A DNA stretch of 64,000 nt, from NCBI GenBank assembly GCA_025667525.1, contig CM046878.1, forward strand, positions 387,747,307 to 387,811,306. The letters run 5' to 3'. This document shows positions 45,016 through 58,585 of this stretch, one piece after another; position 1 is the first letter of the stretch; every line of letters starts with the position of its first letter. A program made the translations under genes and the position numbers. This stretch comes from Glebionis coronaria. Taxonomy: Eukaryota > Streptophyta > Magnoliopsida > Asterales > Asteraceae. The notes beneath the pieces were generated by a model. That model saw only the letters and a list, made by a program, of their open reading frames with translations, searched no databases and was not told where the DNA came from.

Positions 45016-47756
45016 TTTTTCTATCAAACATCTACTTGTAAATATCATTGAAAAAACGAAATACAAAAATATAAAACATATAAAAGCAAAACAAAAAATC
45101 AAAATCTTTGAAAATCCAAAAATATTCGTCTCGACATGTCTTTCAGTATCGATAATATGGACGTGCCTAGAAATGTCTCTCAATAACGACACGGGTAAGT
45201 ACATAAAGCTCGAATGAAAGTTGTAAATATTTTTCAAAATATATCATTTCTATTTTTAATAAAGGAAAATGCCTATTTTGAACAATTTTTCCAACAACGG
45301 GTAGAGCAATCTATCTTGGGTTGAGCTTGTCACAAAACATTCAACGTGTTGAGCTCAACACTATGGCTTGTAATCACTATCAGATTGTAACCCGGATCTA
45401 TATTCACGGGGAGTGTACGATTTAGTGCGCTTACCCTCAACAAAAGAAGAGAAATCTTCATACACATGAGTGGATTCGTCAAGACATTCAAAGTCTATGA
45501 ACTCAAGTTTATGCTTTAGAAATACCATCTCGCCAAAAAGAAATGGTTTTCAAAAAGCTTTGAACACAATTCTTTCAAGAGTTTTTCAACGATCATTCAA
45601 AATCTTTCAAAAATTGTGTGTTCAACAACTCTTATCCTCAAAAGTTAAATGTGGATCATATCCTCGTAATGACAATTCAATTGGATCATTTTTGAGGGAG
45701 AGCTTTCGAAATTCATGCTAAGTTAGACACATTTTTCTCCCGAAGATTTTCAAGAATATTTTTCGCGATATATTTTAATCAAATTTGGTATCTCTAATAT
45801 CAAACGATTTTATATATTAGAGATAGAGGAGAAAATGTGATTAAAATGTGATCTAAAGACTCAAACACTTTAACTCTTACCCACATGTGCGAAACACTTT
45901 CGATTATCGATGCACATGTGAATGGGGGAGCATTTCTTGAAACCACTTGAAAGTTTATGGTTTTATGGTTACGATCTCAAACCCACAACATCTTTATTCA
46001 CGACGTTATTGGTGTCATAAGGGTGGTTAGGCATATGTCTTATGATCCATCCAGATTTGGAGGGATCTTCCCAGGGACAATCCAATAGATTATTAGAAGT
46101 CCTAAGGAAAGATGGAGTAGATTGTGAACGTAGGTGAATGCTGACTAAGTACTAAAGCTAACACTGGAACAATCACAACAAGGTGCTAGTGATGATGTCT
46201 TGATAAGCATTGAAGGAGTTGAAGAATGAAAAAGAAATGTAATGATAAAGGGTGAAAAGAAAGAAGCCCTCCATACAACTTAGGAAGAAATCGGGTCAAC
46301 ACATCATGAAGACAACACATCATGGACCCAGTGATGTAATGCACAACCCTTCCCTAGTTGACTCAGGCTTCTCGCGAAAGAAGTTTGTTTTATTGACACG
46401 GAGATCAACACGACTTCTATTGACTTTCTCACTCCGAGATACTTGATATTGAATAGGTGGAATCTGCTCCAGCCTCCAACCACTAAAAGTGCACAAATCG
46501 AGTCTAGAGCCAAGAGATCAATCAAATCTCGTTACGACACACGGAATGACGATAAACAGAGTCCTACACTATATCCTTACGATATTGCTAGAACACTCAG
46601 AGTGATACTACTTAGTATTCACAATGATGAGTGGAAATCCTTCCAGTGTTAACATCAAACAGCACTGTGGTAGGTCATGTGTAAGATTCTTTAAGAATTA
46701 AGCATGTGCAAAACTGAAAAGCAATAGTGGTTTGATTCTTAATAGATTCAAACTCGTTTCAGGTTTCTACGCAATATCTTTATGGTATTTCCAGAACAGT
46801 CAGAGTGATATTTATTAATATTCACAGTGACGAATGGAAATCCTTCTAGCGTCAACATCAAACCGCGCTAAGGTAGGTAACTTGCGAGATTCTTTATGAA
46901 TCAAGCTTGTGTCAACTAGAAAGCAACAATTGTATGATTCTTTAAGAATCAAACTTGTTCCAGGAATTTGAATTGACGACTTTAATCAAGTGGATGTCAA
47001 TCCAATTGATTCGCTCTTTATGTTCGCAGTCTTGCTTTGAGACAGTCGAGTAAAGAGAACGGCTAGTACAGCCAATAAACCCTGTCAACGAGGTTCTTAA
47101 TTTAATCAACCTAATCACAGGTACGATATTTAATATCGTGTAACGGTATTCACCGACCGGAGGTAAAACACCACCGTTTAGGACGAATGTCAAAGCCATT
47201 CAGTCCGTGTCTATGTTTTGTCTCAAGAAGGTGGCGTCACGGTGTACTCAGCAAAGTCAAAGATTCAAAATCACATACCCATGCCCAAAAACATACTCAA
47301 GAATCAAGAAATCAAAAGTCTTCCGCAACTCTGATGTTTAGAATCTTCCTCGACAATTAATGTAGAGGAATGACCTCTCTTCAAAGGAGATTGTCAGCAA
47401 GCTTTCATGATGGTGCATAGTGTGAGCATGTGGATAAAGACACAAGATCGCAAGATGGCAAAGACAAGTCAAGGATGATTTGAAGATCTCAAGATTAAAA
47501 GACAAAGTTGAAAGACAACTACAAAGACTGAAAGATCACAGCATGAAGGAACAAGACTACTATTACACGTTCAAGACCCAGTTATGGCGAGATTAGTAAT
47601 CTCTAAAAATCTTCAAATGTTGAAGGGGAATGACCTCTCATTGGGGAGATTCTTAGCCTCAAAATATTGAGTCAAACAAGAATGATCGGTCATTGGTTTA
47701 TCATGTATCGTTTATTAGAACGTTGTAATAGGTAGTACAATAGTCGTGACAATACG
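45016..47756 (+). other. 3' non-pol region of copia F
   Basis: About 2.7 kb after RNase H. Stretches 46060-46350 and 46550-47200 are homologous to the inverted 14900-16330 of D, for example 'ggaacaatcacaacaaggtg' and 'aagaaagaagccctcc'. No long frame survives. Around 46600-46990 two related segments ('ggaaatccttcca/tag...tcaaac...gtaggt') repeat about 250 bp apart, as they do in D near 15380-15620. Confidence 0.65.
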
Positions 47757-48416
<660 letters not shown>

Positions 48417-48851
48417 ATACGATCTTGATGGCTAGCTTAAAAGGCCTCTTTCCAGGTACTAAGCATTTATTTAAGCCCGACCCAAACAATATAGTCCATA
48501 GAAAGCCCACATGTATACGGACTATATAAAGCCCTTCCTAGCATGTTAGGAAGGTTTAGCCATTTCATTATTATTAACCTAATCCTCCCTAAGTTTCACA
48601 CATCTCTCTACCTTCTCTCTCTAAAATTTATCTTTTTCTATCTTATTTCTTTAATCGATCATCATAAATCATTGGACAACAAAGAATATATGTCAAAAGT
48701 TTTATGCCATGTAGACACTTAACTGGTATTTATGGGTTAATACATATCAGGTAACTTGGATAATCGGCAAACCAAACTTTAGTAATCTATCTGTTAGGTT
48801 TTAAACTTCGGAAACATAATCGGATTTTTTGAGAAACATTAGTGCCTTCTG
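48417..48851 (+). other. Promoter-like AT/CT-rich remnant, origin unknown
   Basis: A TATA box GACTATATAAAGCCC (48522-48536) is followed by a CT-rich stretch (48598-48660), the layout of an LTR U3-R or a plant gene 5' end. No reading frame follows. It may be part of another LTR. Confidence 0.3.
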
Positions 48852-50849
48852 TGTAACACCCCAATTTTATCATATAGCAGCGGAAGCTAATTTTTGGGGT
48901 ATTACTATCAAAGTATCATAGTCACAATAATAGAAACTGCTTAAAAACATTTTTATAAATATTAACGTCATCATTTATTTATTCAGAGTTAATAAAAACA
49001 ACTGTACAGTAATGTACAACATAGTTTTTTCCCAAAGATCTAGTTTTATTTTCTAGAATGACAACTTTATTCAAGACACCACCATCCGCATCCCGCCAGT
49101 CCTGATTCACCTGAAATATATGCCTTAAAGTCAACACAATGGTTGAGCGAATTCATAGGTTTAAAAAATATTTGAAAACAAGTACGACTCCAGGGATACA
49201 TTATTATACACCTAACTTTTTAAATTCATCAATTCAGATTGCACTAGCTCATGATCCCGCAACTAGACATTATCAGGAAAACCCAACAAATTTACCCTTA
49301 AGTAGGAAGCTTTCCGGACTATCCTAAATGCAAAATAAAGCATATCTGTTTAGCCTAGGTAGGAACCATTAGCTTCTATCAAGTGAGACTTGCCCAGATA
49401 GGATATGTAAGTCTCCAATTGTATTATTCATAATATTAGCGCTCGTTAAATGATTAGCGGTCCACGATTAAAAAGGGGCTTAACGGCAACTAGTTAACGT
49501 AGTGTCAATATTAATATAGGAAGCATACAAAAACAATTGTATTCCAGTTATAGCATATATCCCCCTCACGGGTTTTCAAGTCATTTATAAAACATTTAAA
49601 AGTGAGGCTATGAACTCACCTTAGCCTAGAGAGTCTTGATTAAATCAGCTATACTCAATCACAACCTTCTCACAATATCTGAGTTAACAAACAATCAAGT
49701 CATACTCTCTGAATTCATTCTTTTATTATTTCTTGTATTTATTCTGTGTTTGTATTTTATTATTATAGTATCATTGTTTGGCCTATTAGAAGCCATTCTA
49801 TAAACGTTTGAGGAGCGAGGGCACTTTAAATCGTAAACCTAACCACTCAGTCGAAATGTAATATCGAGATGGAACATCTTTTTACAAAGCTCCCTACTCA
49901 CATGAAACATTACATTTAACTACATTTTATGTTCTTTAGTTTTGCTATTGGCAAAAATAGTCCTTATAGTTATATTTTAGCATAATTACACTTTTAACCC
50001 TTTAAGTATATAGTTTTATTATATTGCAATTTAATCCTTCAATATTTAACCTTAGGGTCTCAAACGTTACAACTTTTATTATTATAGATTTAACTTTCAT
50101 AAAATGACACTTTTGGCCCAAAATGTCAAATAGTTTCAAAAATGGCAGTTTTGGTCCCTATACTTGTAAATATCATATAACTTCTTCAAAAATGTACCAA
50201 ATGATCTAGGATTTTAAAACAAAGTTTAAAAACATATTTATAATCATAATAAAATCATTTTATCAGAATTATTGCTCTTGAAATGGAATTTAAGTCATTA
50301 TTTTATGTAAAATACAATACTAGGATTTTAAGACAGCTTTAGCTTTTAACTTTCATTTAAATTAATGAAATGACTTAGTTTTTTTTGTATTGTCTTTTTA
50401 ACATAATTTTGGAATTATAACAAGTTTTATAATTCATTATAACAAGACTAAAGCTTGATTAGTATAGAAATTACCTAGGTAGCTCCAAAATGGCTCCTTA
50501 TGGCTTCCTAAGAACAGTACTTGCTATCAAATCTTCAAGGGCTTCAATGGAAACCTTTTATACGTGTTTTATTGTCTTGGGGGATGTCATAAGACGTTTA
50601 TAGAAGTGGAAATGGATAATGGGTAGGAGGTTAAGAGAAAACAGGGTGTAAGTCTTCAAGTAAGGGTATACGGCTCTACTTATAGTACTATCAACACTTA
50701 GGCTCCAAGTTTGGGATCTAAATGTGAAAGAAGGATAGATGGATGAATAATGAAGGCTAGTGAGATTTGGTAAAAATGGATCACGACAACATATAGATGA
50801 GAATGGTGATGTGTAGCAACCAAGTAAGTGATCCACCTACTTGTCACAC
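48852..50849 (-). repeat. Gypsy-type LTR G (solo or partial)
   Basis: In sense direction it ends ...GGGGTGTTACA at 48852, a common chromovirus LTR end. A TATA box (CGTATAAAAGG, 50554-50564) lies well upstream, followed by an AT-rich R/U5. The sense start may be TGTGACAAG near 50849 or TGTAACG near 50071. No primer site flanks 48852, so it is a solo or 3' LTR. No target duplication was found. Confidence 0.5.
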
Positions 50850-52064
50850 TCCTAAAATATCTTAGAAGTCCTAAATATCTGATTTTTGAAATTGAAATGG
50901 AGGTAAATGGTTTGAAAATGAGTTTTGGAGCCAAAATACTAAACCAAATCTAATTTATAGGGCTTGTAGCTTATGGTTTGTGTTTTTGGTGATTAGGGAC
51001 TTGGGAAAGTGTTTAGTGAATGATTAAGGCTCAGTTAGGGTTTAGAAATTCTATTTAATAGATTTGGTTCCTTGGTTTGAAGTTTAATAAAGGTTTGATG
51101 TGAAAATGGAAAGTATACTTTTATAGATTAGGGTTTTCTAATGATCAAGGGTTTAATATTAGTAAATGTGATTATCCTCCTGCTACTGATGTAAACTTAA
51201 TATAGGTCCTAGAAATTGTGTCTTAAGTTTCCAAAGAGTTCTTATACTTAGTTTAAGGGTTTAGTTTAGGTAAACATGTCTAAAGAGTGAAAATTCCTAT
51301 TTTGACCTAATTTACTAGTCATGCATTGAAATCTTGTACCTTCTGCATTAGGGCACTTGTACATCGTCGTAATATAATCTTATAATCTTAATGAAGTCCT
51401 ATGAGTGTTTTTAGACTTTTCGTAAAAGACTAGGTTATGATTCCATGTAGATTTCTTAATATAAGGGTTTCTATATCATTAAGCCTAACGACTTTCTATT
51501 TTGGATAATTAGGGTTTATATCTTAATGTACACTTATCCTAAGTCTTATATAGTATTTTTATGACTTCTATGGGTTCTACATTCTTAGTTTAAGGGTTTA
51601 TATAAGTTCATCATATTCTTTAGGGTTATTTAAGTAAGCTTAAGGTTCTATGCTTTGAAAACTTGTACTTTATGCTTTAATAATTTGTAACTTAGTTTGA
51701 GATAAATGTATGATTATATTATGATACTTAGTTCTATTTTATAATTTGTTGCATAAGATTAGAGTCTAATTCATTATAGATTGGATTTTATATACTAATC
51801 TTGGTTTTAGGTAATTTTCTTGTAATTAGCTTGTGATTAGTGAATATTAGCGTTTTTTGATTATTTATTTTTTCTTTATATGGTAGATTAGAATTAGTAT
51901 AAAGTGTTTAATAATAGTACATAGTTATTTGGTAGTTATATTTTCTGAAATATTAGTTTATAATGGATTTCTAGGGTTTCTATGGCTATTTAGGGTATCT
52001 TTGTTATATTTGAGGTTGTTCTTATTCATTATTTGTACATATAGTTATCTTTAGAACTCAGACT

Positions 52065-52066
<2 letters not shown>
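50850..52066. other. AT-rich DNA without recognised features
   Basis: 1.2 kb of AT-rich sequence with many 'agggttt' and 'taggttt' words but no frame, border or repeat unit I can support. Confidence 0.5.

Positions 52067-52125
<59 letters not shown>
52067..52125. repeat. (TA)n microsatellite, about 59 bp
   Basis: Pure TA array marking the left edge of the small element that follows. Confidence 0.93.
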
Positions 52126-52129
<4 letters not shown>

Positions 52130-52695
52130 TAGGATCAAATGAGAACTAATTAAAGTTATAAAAATAAGAACCATTAAATAATTAATAGAATTAAAGGAAA
52201 TGAGAATTAAATGCATGGTAATTAATACAAGAAATGAAAATTTAAAATATAACCTTCATTTTTTCTTTTGACCAAACATAAATGCTCTTTAATCTTTAGA
52301 ATATTGTACTATGACGCATCGGTTATTTTCGAGATATTGTACCACGACGCATTAGTTATTTTCGAGATATTGTACCACACACCATGAGTTATTTTCGATA
52401 TATTGTACCATGACGAATCAGGTATTTTCGAGATATTGTACCACGTGCATCAATTATTTTTTAGATTGTATCACGACGCATCAGTTATTTTCGAGATATT
52501 ATACCACGACGTATCAATTATTTTCGAGTTATTGAAATGATAGTTGGTGAAAAAAAGAATGTACATTTAATGATCATAATTTCACTAATTATTATTCTTA
52601 TTTAATATAACTTAATAGATCCAACGGTGTAGATTGGTTCTCATTTTAATAATTTTAAAAAATCTCTCACATTAACCCTCCTCTCTCTCTCTCTC
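52126..52695. mobile_element. Small non-autonomous element between two TA arrays
   Basis: Begins GAATTAGGATCAAATGAGAAC and ends with 'ccaacggtgtagattggttctcatttt', 'aatctctcacattaaccctcc' wording followed by a CT run. Such 'GAGAACC...CCAACGG...GGTTCTCA' elements between TA arrays recur in plant genomes and are often Helitron-like or MITE-like; class is uncertain here. The interior carries a 33-bp minisatellite. The last 70 bp have an inverted relative at 60181-60260. Confidence 0.45.
52299..52534. repeat. 33-bp minisatellite
   Basis: About seven diverged units of 'gagatattgtaccacgacg' plus 'catcagttattttc'. Units vary by substitutions and small deletions. Confidence 0.85.

Positions 52696-52793
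<98 letters not shown>
52696..52793. repeat. (TA)n microsatellite, about 98 bp
   Basis: TA array with one TACATA interruption, following a CT run and abutting the 3' end of the Helitron. Confidence 0.93.
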
Positions 52794-52794
<1 letters not shown>

Positions 52795-52804
52795 TAGTGG
52801 AAAA

Positions 52805-52823
52805 ACCCGTCCGATGGACGGGT
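52805..52823 (-). terminator. Helitron 3' terminal hairpin
   Basis: Perfect 8-bp arms ACCCGTCC / GGACGGGT with a 3-base loop, 7 bases from the CTAG end; the signal that stops rolling-circle transposition. It is not a transcription terminator. Confidence 0.7.
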
Positions 52824-53301
52824 ATGACTTTTGATTGTCGTTTAACTTATTTAATTGGTAAATATTTGTTTGTAATGTTTCATTGATGGTTCTGACATCT
52901 GATTGTTGTTTAACTTCTATTATTTGTCAAGTACGACTTGTGATTGCTCGTCGGTTGGTGAGCATGACATATAGTTATTGTTTGCATTTTTTTGTTTGGC
53001 TAAATATTGTTGTTACAAAGTTGTATGTTATACAAATATTTTTTAAGTATAGTAGCAATGTTGATCAAATTATTTGCGTTTATTAAATTATTAAACTTAT
53101 TTTATTGTTTTATTAACCTTACTGAATATTATACACGATAAATTAAAAGATTTGGATATTAAGTAATAAAAAATAGAAGTTGTCATTTTTTTATTTAAAC
53201 CTTGTTGAATTATAATTTTTTAAAAAAGTTTTTTAAGAATAACTTATAGATAAAAGGATGTAATTATTAAGTTTTAAATAATTGAAGGTGTATTATAATA
53301 C

Positions 53302-53505
53302 TTATAGAAGTGTAATCAATACACTAATGTATGTCATTAGTATCTTTTTTTTAGAACGACAAATGTTAGTGGTTAGTGAGTCGAGTCGTGCAATAACATC
53401 CAAGCGACATAATGTCTTCGTCAAGCCCTCGCCTAAAATGTCCTCTTGATGTAAGGGTACGATGTCATATGCATCATCAAGTTTCATCAATTTGAGTACC
53501 ACCTT
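53302..53505 (-). other. Exon-like fragment 1 in the Helitron
   Basis: About 67 codons (TRKVVLKLMKLDDAY ..., then ...DIVPLHQEDILGEGLTKTL) open behind a pyrimidine/TTTTGTAG-GTGTAG acceptor-like sequence at about 53508-53525. Codon content looks protein-like, unlike its AT-rich surroundings. There is no ATG at the start; the frame would begin by splicing. No family is recognised. It may be a captured exon. Confidence 0.3.
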
Positions 53506-54381
53506 TCGGGTCTACACAAACTACAAAATCAAGTTGTATAAAAATAAAATAAAAAACAACGAACTCAATCCTTAATCTTTTGAAGACACTAATATACACA
53601 CATTTGTCATATTTTTTATTTTATTATATTATTAAGTATATTTTATTGCTTTTAAAATAATTATATGAAATTCATATTAACTTTGTTAAAAGTTTTACAC
53701 GTCAAAATATCAGAAGTCTTAACATCAAACGAGTTCACCATTTAGCATATGAAGGTTTAAAAAATGAATTCAATTTAAAGATTGACCATTTCCATTATAT
53801 CAGATATTTATTGGAGTTCATCATATAGATGTTAAGTTTTACATTTGAATGATGTCGGCATATACAAAAATTAAGATACATGATTGGATTTAGCTTCATT
53901 TGTTTTTTAGTCTAATAAAAGTCCTATAATGTTAAAAGCATGATGGCCGGTTCAACAATTCACCAACCTTATAAATTTCTAAAGTAACTTCACCACATTC
54001 ATAGACATTTGTTAAATGAATTTGAAGAGGAATGTGCTCATGCATAAAACTATTAAAGTTTTTCTCAAAGATTTATGCTCGTGTTTGTTAGTATTTTTAC
54101 CGTTGCCTTGTTTACAAATTCAATTATGATTAAGAAATAATATACATTTAAAAATTATAATTAAATATTTCATATATGATTTTTAAGTATTTAATTTTTA
54201 AAAAATTACATATTTCATATATAATGAAATAACAAAAACCCCCACTTTTATTATAATTTTTTAAAAATTAAATATTTCACAAACTGTTAATCGTTGAGCA
54301 AAACGAAACGTACCATCGTGACGACAATAATCATTTTTCTATCGGTGGGCACATGTATAAATTTTCGACAATTTTTCTGAG

Positions 54382-54483
54382 AAAATCATATATGATTCGT
54401 ATCACGAATCGTATATGATTTTTTAAAATAATATATGACTTTGGGAAATCATATATGATTCGTGTACGAATCATATATGATTT
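54382..54483. repeat. Two adjacent long palindromes
   Basis: 54446-54483 has perfect 18-bp arms (AAATCATATATGATTCGT and its complement) around GT. 54382-54422 has 19-bp arms with one mismatch around ATC. Both share the core ATCATATATGATTCGT. Confidence 0.9.
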
Positions 54484-56840
54484 TCGAAGACAAATTTTTT
54501 TTCCAAACTTTATACATGTGTTTTTCGATAAAAAGATGATTTAATTTTCGTTGTAATGGTGTATTTTTTGTCGTTTGACGATTTATCATTTTTTTTTTAA
54601 AAGGTGACAATGAATTTGAGTAAATATGTCGATTGACGATTTAATCACGATGTCCTATAATACAGTTATACAAAAGACGTCTTAAAAGCCTAGTACTTTG
54701 TATTTGCAGCACACGCAAACAAATTTATCATTTATGTTAACTAACATCAGGTGTCTGCCTTTGGTTGATAAGGGGCCAGGTTATAAAGAACCCCCAAAAC
54801 TCTCATATATATCCTCCCTGATTTTTAATTTTTTTTTAATTTTTTTTTAATTTTTTTTTAATTTTGGTTTTGTTATAAAACTGTGAATCAAAAAATACGG
54901 AATCAAAAAAATAAAGTTGAACAGGTTAAAACTGTTAAACGGTCAAAAATGCGGAATACACAAATAGTGTACTTTTTGTACTTTTTGAGTGGGGTAGGGG
55001 TACCAATAGGGGTACCCGTTGATAAGTCATGAACTGGAAATGGTGTCTGCGTTTGGTACACGTCCATTGGTATTAAGGCAAATTGGCAGGCTAGATTAAA
55101 TGACATGGACAAAGATTCTTATATGAATTTAAAAAATCTCTATAAATCGTTAATTTCATATTCCAAAATAAAAGATGGTGCGCTTTTACAGAATGTTTGA
55201 TATAAAGTTTTGTATATGTACGTAGTATTAATCTTATTCAAGCTAGACAAATCTACTTTTCAGATTGTTATTATCAATAATATAAACACCTAGTACAACT
55301 GATGGCTTACACCAACATCTGATTACTTAAAACTTAAAAAGTTTGGGATAATCAATTTGGAAAACTTGCAGCAAAATACCATATGAACCTTCATAATCAT
55401 TAGTCATATTCGTTAGTTTGTTTGATTACCAACTTCAACTTGATTCAAATTGAACTTGGCTCGTCTTGGGTTGTCCTTAAGTTTAATTTTTGTACATAAA
55501 AGTCAATCCAGTGTTCAAAAGGAAAGTTTCCTTGATCCACTAAACATGAGCAAAACAAATATAAAACACTCATGCTACTTCCCTATATTCATGGTTCATA
55601 CAGCAACTGTAACAAACAAACTGTGGTGACATACAAAGAAATAGACATAAACCGGTGGATCATATCACATACAAGTAAACACTTCTCATTATCAGCGTGA
55701 TGCGAATTAGCCCATCTTTCACGATTCGGTACTATCAATTGAAGGAGGAAACCACCACCTAAGAACCATAATCCTTACACATGTTATTCATTAGACTGTC
55801 TGCTCTAACTGTCCATACTGCAATAAAGAAGAACTAATTTATGTGCCACTTTTAAGTTCAAATTCCTAACTTTAACAGCATTCAAAACTTCTGAAGACTG
55901 TTTGACTCTTATCTCATCTACTTGAGTTCACAGTTTGAATAATGGCATGATACTATCTGAATTTTATTTTGCAGGAAGTATGTACTGGTTTACTACAGTC
56001 TAGTATAAGAAAAACTATATGATTTTCAGATCAGACGAATATTAAGATTTGCTAAGTCACATGAATCCACAATTATAGCTAAACCTGACGAAAGACAAAA
56101 AGAATATCATAAAACTTGAGAATTCAATGCCTTACCGGGATTTCAAGAAGATGCCCTACATAAGAACCCAACTTTTCAGAGATTCACTTCTATAGAATAC
56201 TTTGTCAGGACCTCTAGGAATCACCTACCCAAAATAACATGTCTAGGTCTTAGGACTCTTCACGTAAGTTAAAGACTATAGAAAACCGATTACAACGCTA
56301 TTTAAAAAATCAAAGCTGAAATTTGCGTATATCGATACGTTTAGTTAATATATATATATAATGCATAAGATTTACAAAATTAGACTGTCTCCCGCTTTAG
56401 AACTGAAGATCACAACAAAGCTTTCAACATAATTACTCTTGTGAAAAAACAAACTACATATCAGATTCAAGTGAATATCGATATTATTTATTACTAATTA
56501 CTTGAGCCAATATGGGTAGATTTATTACCTTGTTTGCAGCTGAATCGATAAATACAAACATTATCATTACCACAATGTGTAAGACGTATTTCATATCTAA
56601 AATTTAGGATAAACACAGATAGACAATCACTGGAAAGTAAATTAACACAACCAGGAATAAAAAGTTGAATGTGAATCAAATTTTACTTGCAACCAGGGTA
56701 AATAAAACTGCAGGTTATAAATTATTATAAGCCAAACCAAAGCAGAAGTTGAAACCAAGCCATTGTACCTTCAACTCAAACGAAAAATCATTAAAGCCCA
56801 AACTCATAGCAGTAAGGGAAAGGGGAAATCAGACACCGTG

Positions 56841-56880
56841 TCAACTGTTTGTAATTCCATAGTCTGGCGCCCAATAATCA
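56841..56880 (-). other. Possible terminal exon in the Helitron
   Basis: After a TTTTTTACCAG acceptor-like sequence (56881-56891), the minus strand reads DYWAPDYGITNS followed by a TGA stop. Very short, so it could be chance; it would be the last exon of a captured gene. Confidence 0.2.
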
Positions 56881-57004
56881 CTGGTAAAAAAGGAAACAAA
56901 ATTCAAGTGATATTATACAAAGAAACTAAACAATGGTGATTTGAACAAAACAATACATGAGTCTTACATTATTCACGTCTGAACAAACTTATCCACATCA
57001 AGAG

Positions 57005-57144
57005 CTAATGTAATTTCCTTCTGATCTGTTTGCTTTTGAGGCGTGGTTCAATCATGTCGAGTATCCGGTCAGATTCGGTAATTTCAAAGAAAAAATCATG
57101 GGACGCTTGATCTAACGGGTCAATCGTACTCCAAACAGATTTTC
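57005..57144 (-). other. Exon-like fragment 2 in the Helitron
   Basis: 46 codons (RKSVWSTIDPLDQASHDFFF, then EITESDRILDMIEPRLKSKQ and a basic end) closed by TAG at 57005. The balanced composition and a helical charged tail look coding. No family is recognised. Other parts of the gene, if any, are not joined to it in one frame. Confidence 0.28.
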
Positions 57145-57235
57145 TAAAATTTCATAGCTTAAATATCGGCGCTATTAGTTAGTAGTTTCCGTGAATCTAA
57201 TTAAATTATCATGGGGTATAAGTTCCTAAGGCCAG

Positions 57236-57395
57236 CGTGAGACTCAGGTCCAGAACACAAACAGTTCCGGACAATGTTTAGCTCGTTTGACTTGTTTCCT
57301 TTATGGCTAATCCTTTAGCTTAACCATATTAAAAGATTTATCAGCCAACTAATTGTTTACCTTATATATTGCGCGTTATTCCCGTCCCGGTTCAG
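57236..57395. repeat. Direct repeat, copy 1
   Basis: About 150 bp ('ggtccagaacac', 'cgtttgacttgtttcc', 'ttatggctaa', 'gcgttattcccg') that recur in the same order at 58430-58585 at roughly 80% identity by eye. Confidence 0.75.
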
Positions 57396-57789
57396 GAACA
57401 CTTTGTGGTGGCAATTCAAAAGCAATGAAACTGTGAAGATGCCTTTAAAATGCATGCACCTGCAACAAACAGAATCAGTAAATGAAAATTAAGGTAACCT
57501 CTTTAGGATTAGTTCCTGGACTCACACATTATACAATTTCTAATGAAATGGTTAAAATTCAACATAACGTTTACATATTTATATGTGGATCAGGAAACCA
57601 AATAAATAAAATTTGTATCTTCATATTTAATATTATATATATGTATTAGTTTAAGAGCGTGTCTTCTAAAAAATGAAAGCATATGCAGGTATGCACTAAA
57701 TGTTTTGGCTAAATTGTATTAGCTTCCATCATAGACAGTACTTAAATTATACGATTCTAATAACTTCAAAAACATACAGACTTTTAGCG

Positions 57790-58035
57790 TCATTTAGACA
57801 TAATATACCTCACCTTAAAGAAATCAATTGCTTCAACAAAAACTGCATTATTTTCAAATTCCTTGTCATTAAGCACTGGGACGGTGTTTCCATACACGAC
57901 TCTCTCACCCTCATGCTTCACGTAGTTTATTGACCAAAATAAAGGGAAATTCATATTGCTAACTTTTACCACAATGTTTCTATTACTTATTACCAAGCTT
58001 AATGTCAGCTCTGTCATCGATTTTCTATCTATCAC
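57790..58035 (-). other. Exon-like fragment 3 in the Helitron
   Basis: 81 codons (TELTLSLVISNRNIVVKVSN ... GERVVYGNTVPVLNDKEFEN ... FVEAIDFFK). The FFK codons are followed by a donor-like AAG|GTGAGGT at about 57814, so the real exon may end there. Alternating hydrophobic residues suggest beta strands. Function is unknown; it is the most protein-like piece in this part of the window. Confidence 0.3.
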
Positions 58036-58429
58036 TTATTCTGTTACTTTCTAATAAGCGGAATTCTACCCATTGGATTAACAGTCACATAGTGCATCTT
58101 TTACTCCTTGAAATTTATAAATATACATTAGACCCACGATTTATAGGTGTCACATGCGTTAATAGGCTCTTTTTGATCTCTGAAGCTTTCAAATCTGCAA
58201 ACTGAAGATCTGAGCCTTTGTTTTTTCAGTCATCCATAATGTATGAGCCCTTACATGGAATTTAGGCTCTATCTTTATTATCGATTCAAAGTGACTCGAT
58301 CATCAACCTCTACATCCCTCCTATCTGCTTTAGAAGAGGGCACATGCTTAAATTCAATTACGGCTAGTATGAAGTTGTCCCAGAGATAGAGGTCCTCCTC
58401 ATGCTCCTCCTCCGTGGTGATGAGGAAGG

Positions 58430-58585
58430 ACTAATGTCCAGGATCATTCGGGTCCAGAACATACACTTCTGGACAATTTTTAAATCGTTTGACCTGTTTC
58501 CTTATGGCTAACTTTAGCTTAATCATATTTGAATTATTATCAGCCACCTTGTAGTTTGCCTTATATACTGTGCATTATTCCCGGG
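58430..58585. repeat. Direct repeat, copy 2
   Basis: Partner of 57236-57395, about 1.2 kb away. It suggests an internal duplication or two insertions of one short element. Confidence 0.75.

Noticed and set aside
48417..48851. Host gene promoter
   Set aside because: TATA and CT-rich leader are present, but no coding frame follows and the neighbours are LTRs; an LTR remnant is as likely.
52299..52534. CRISPR-like array
   Set aside because: Tandem minisatellite with no unique spacers.
54903..55112. 69-residue minus-strand frame
   Set aside because: A protein-like middle (PMDVYQTQTPFPVHDLS) drew attention, but no splice context or family support; left out of the features.
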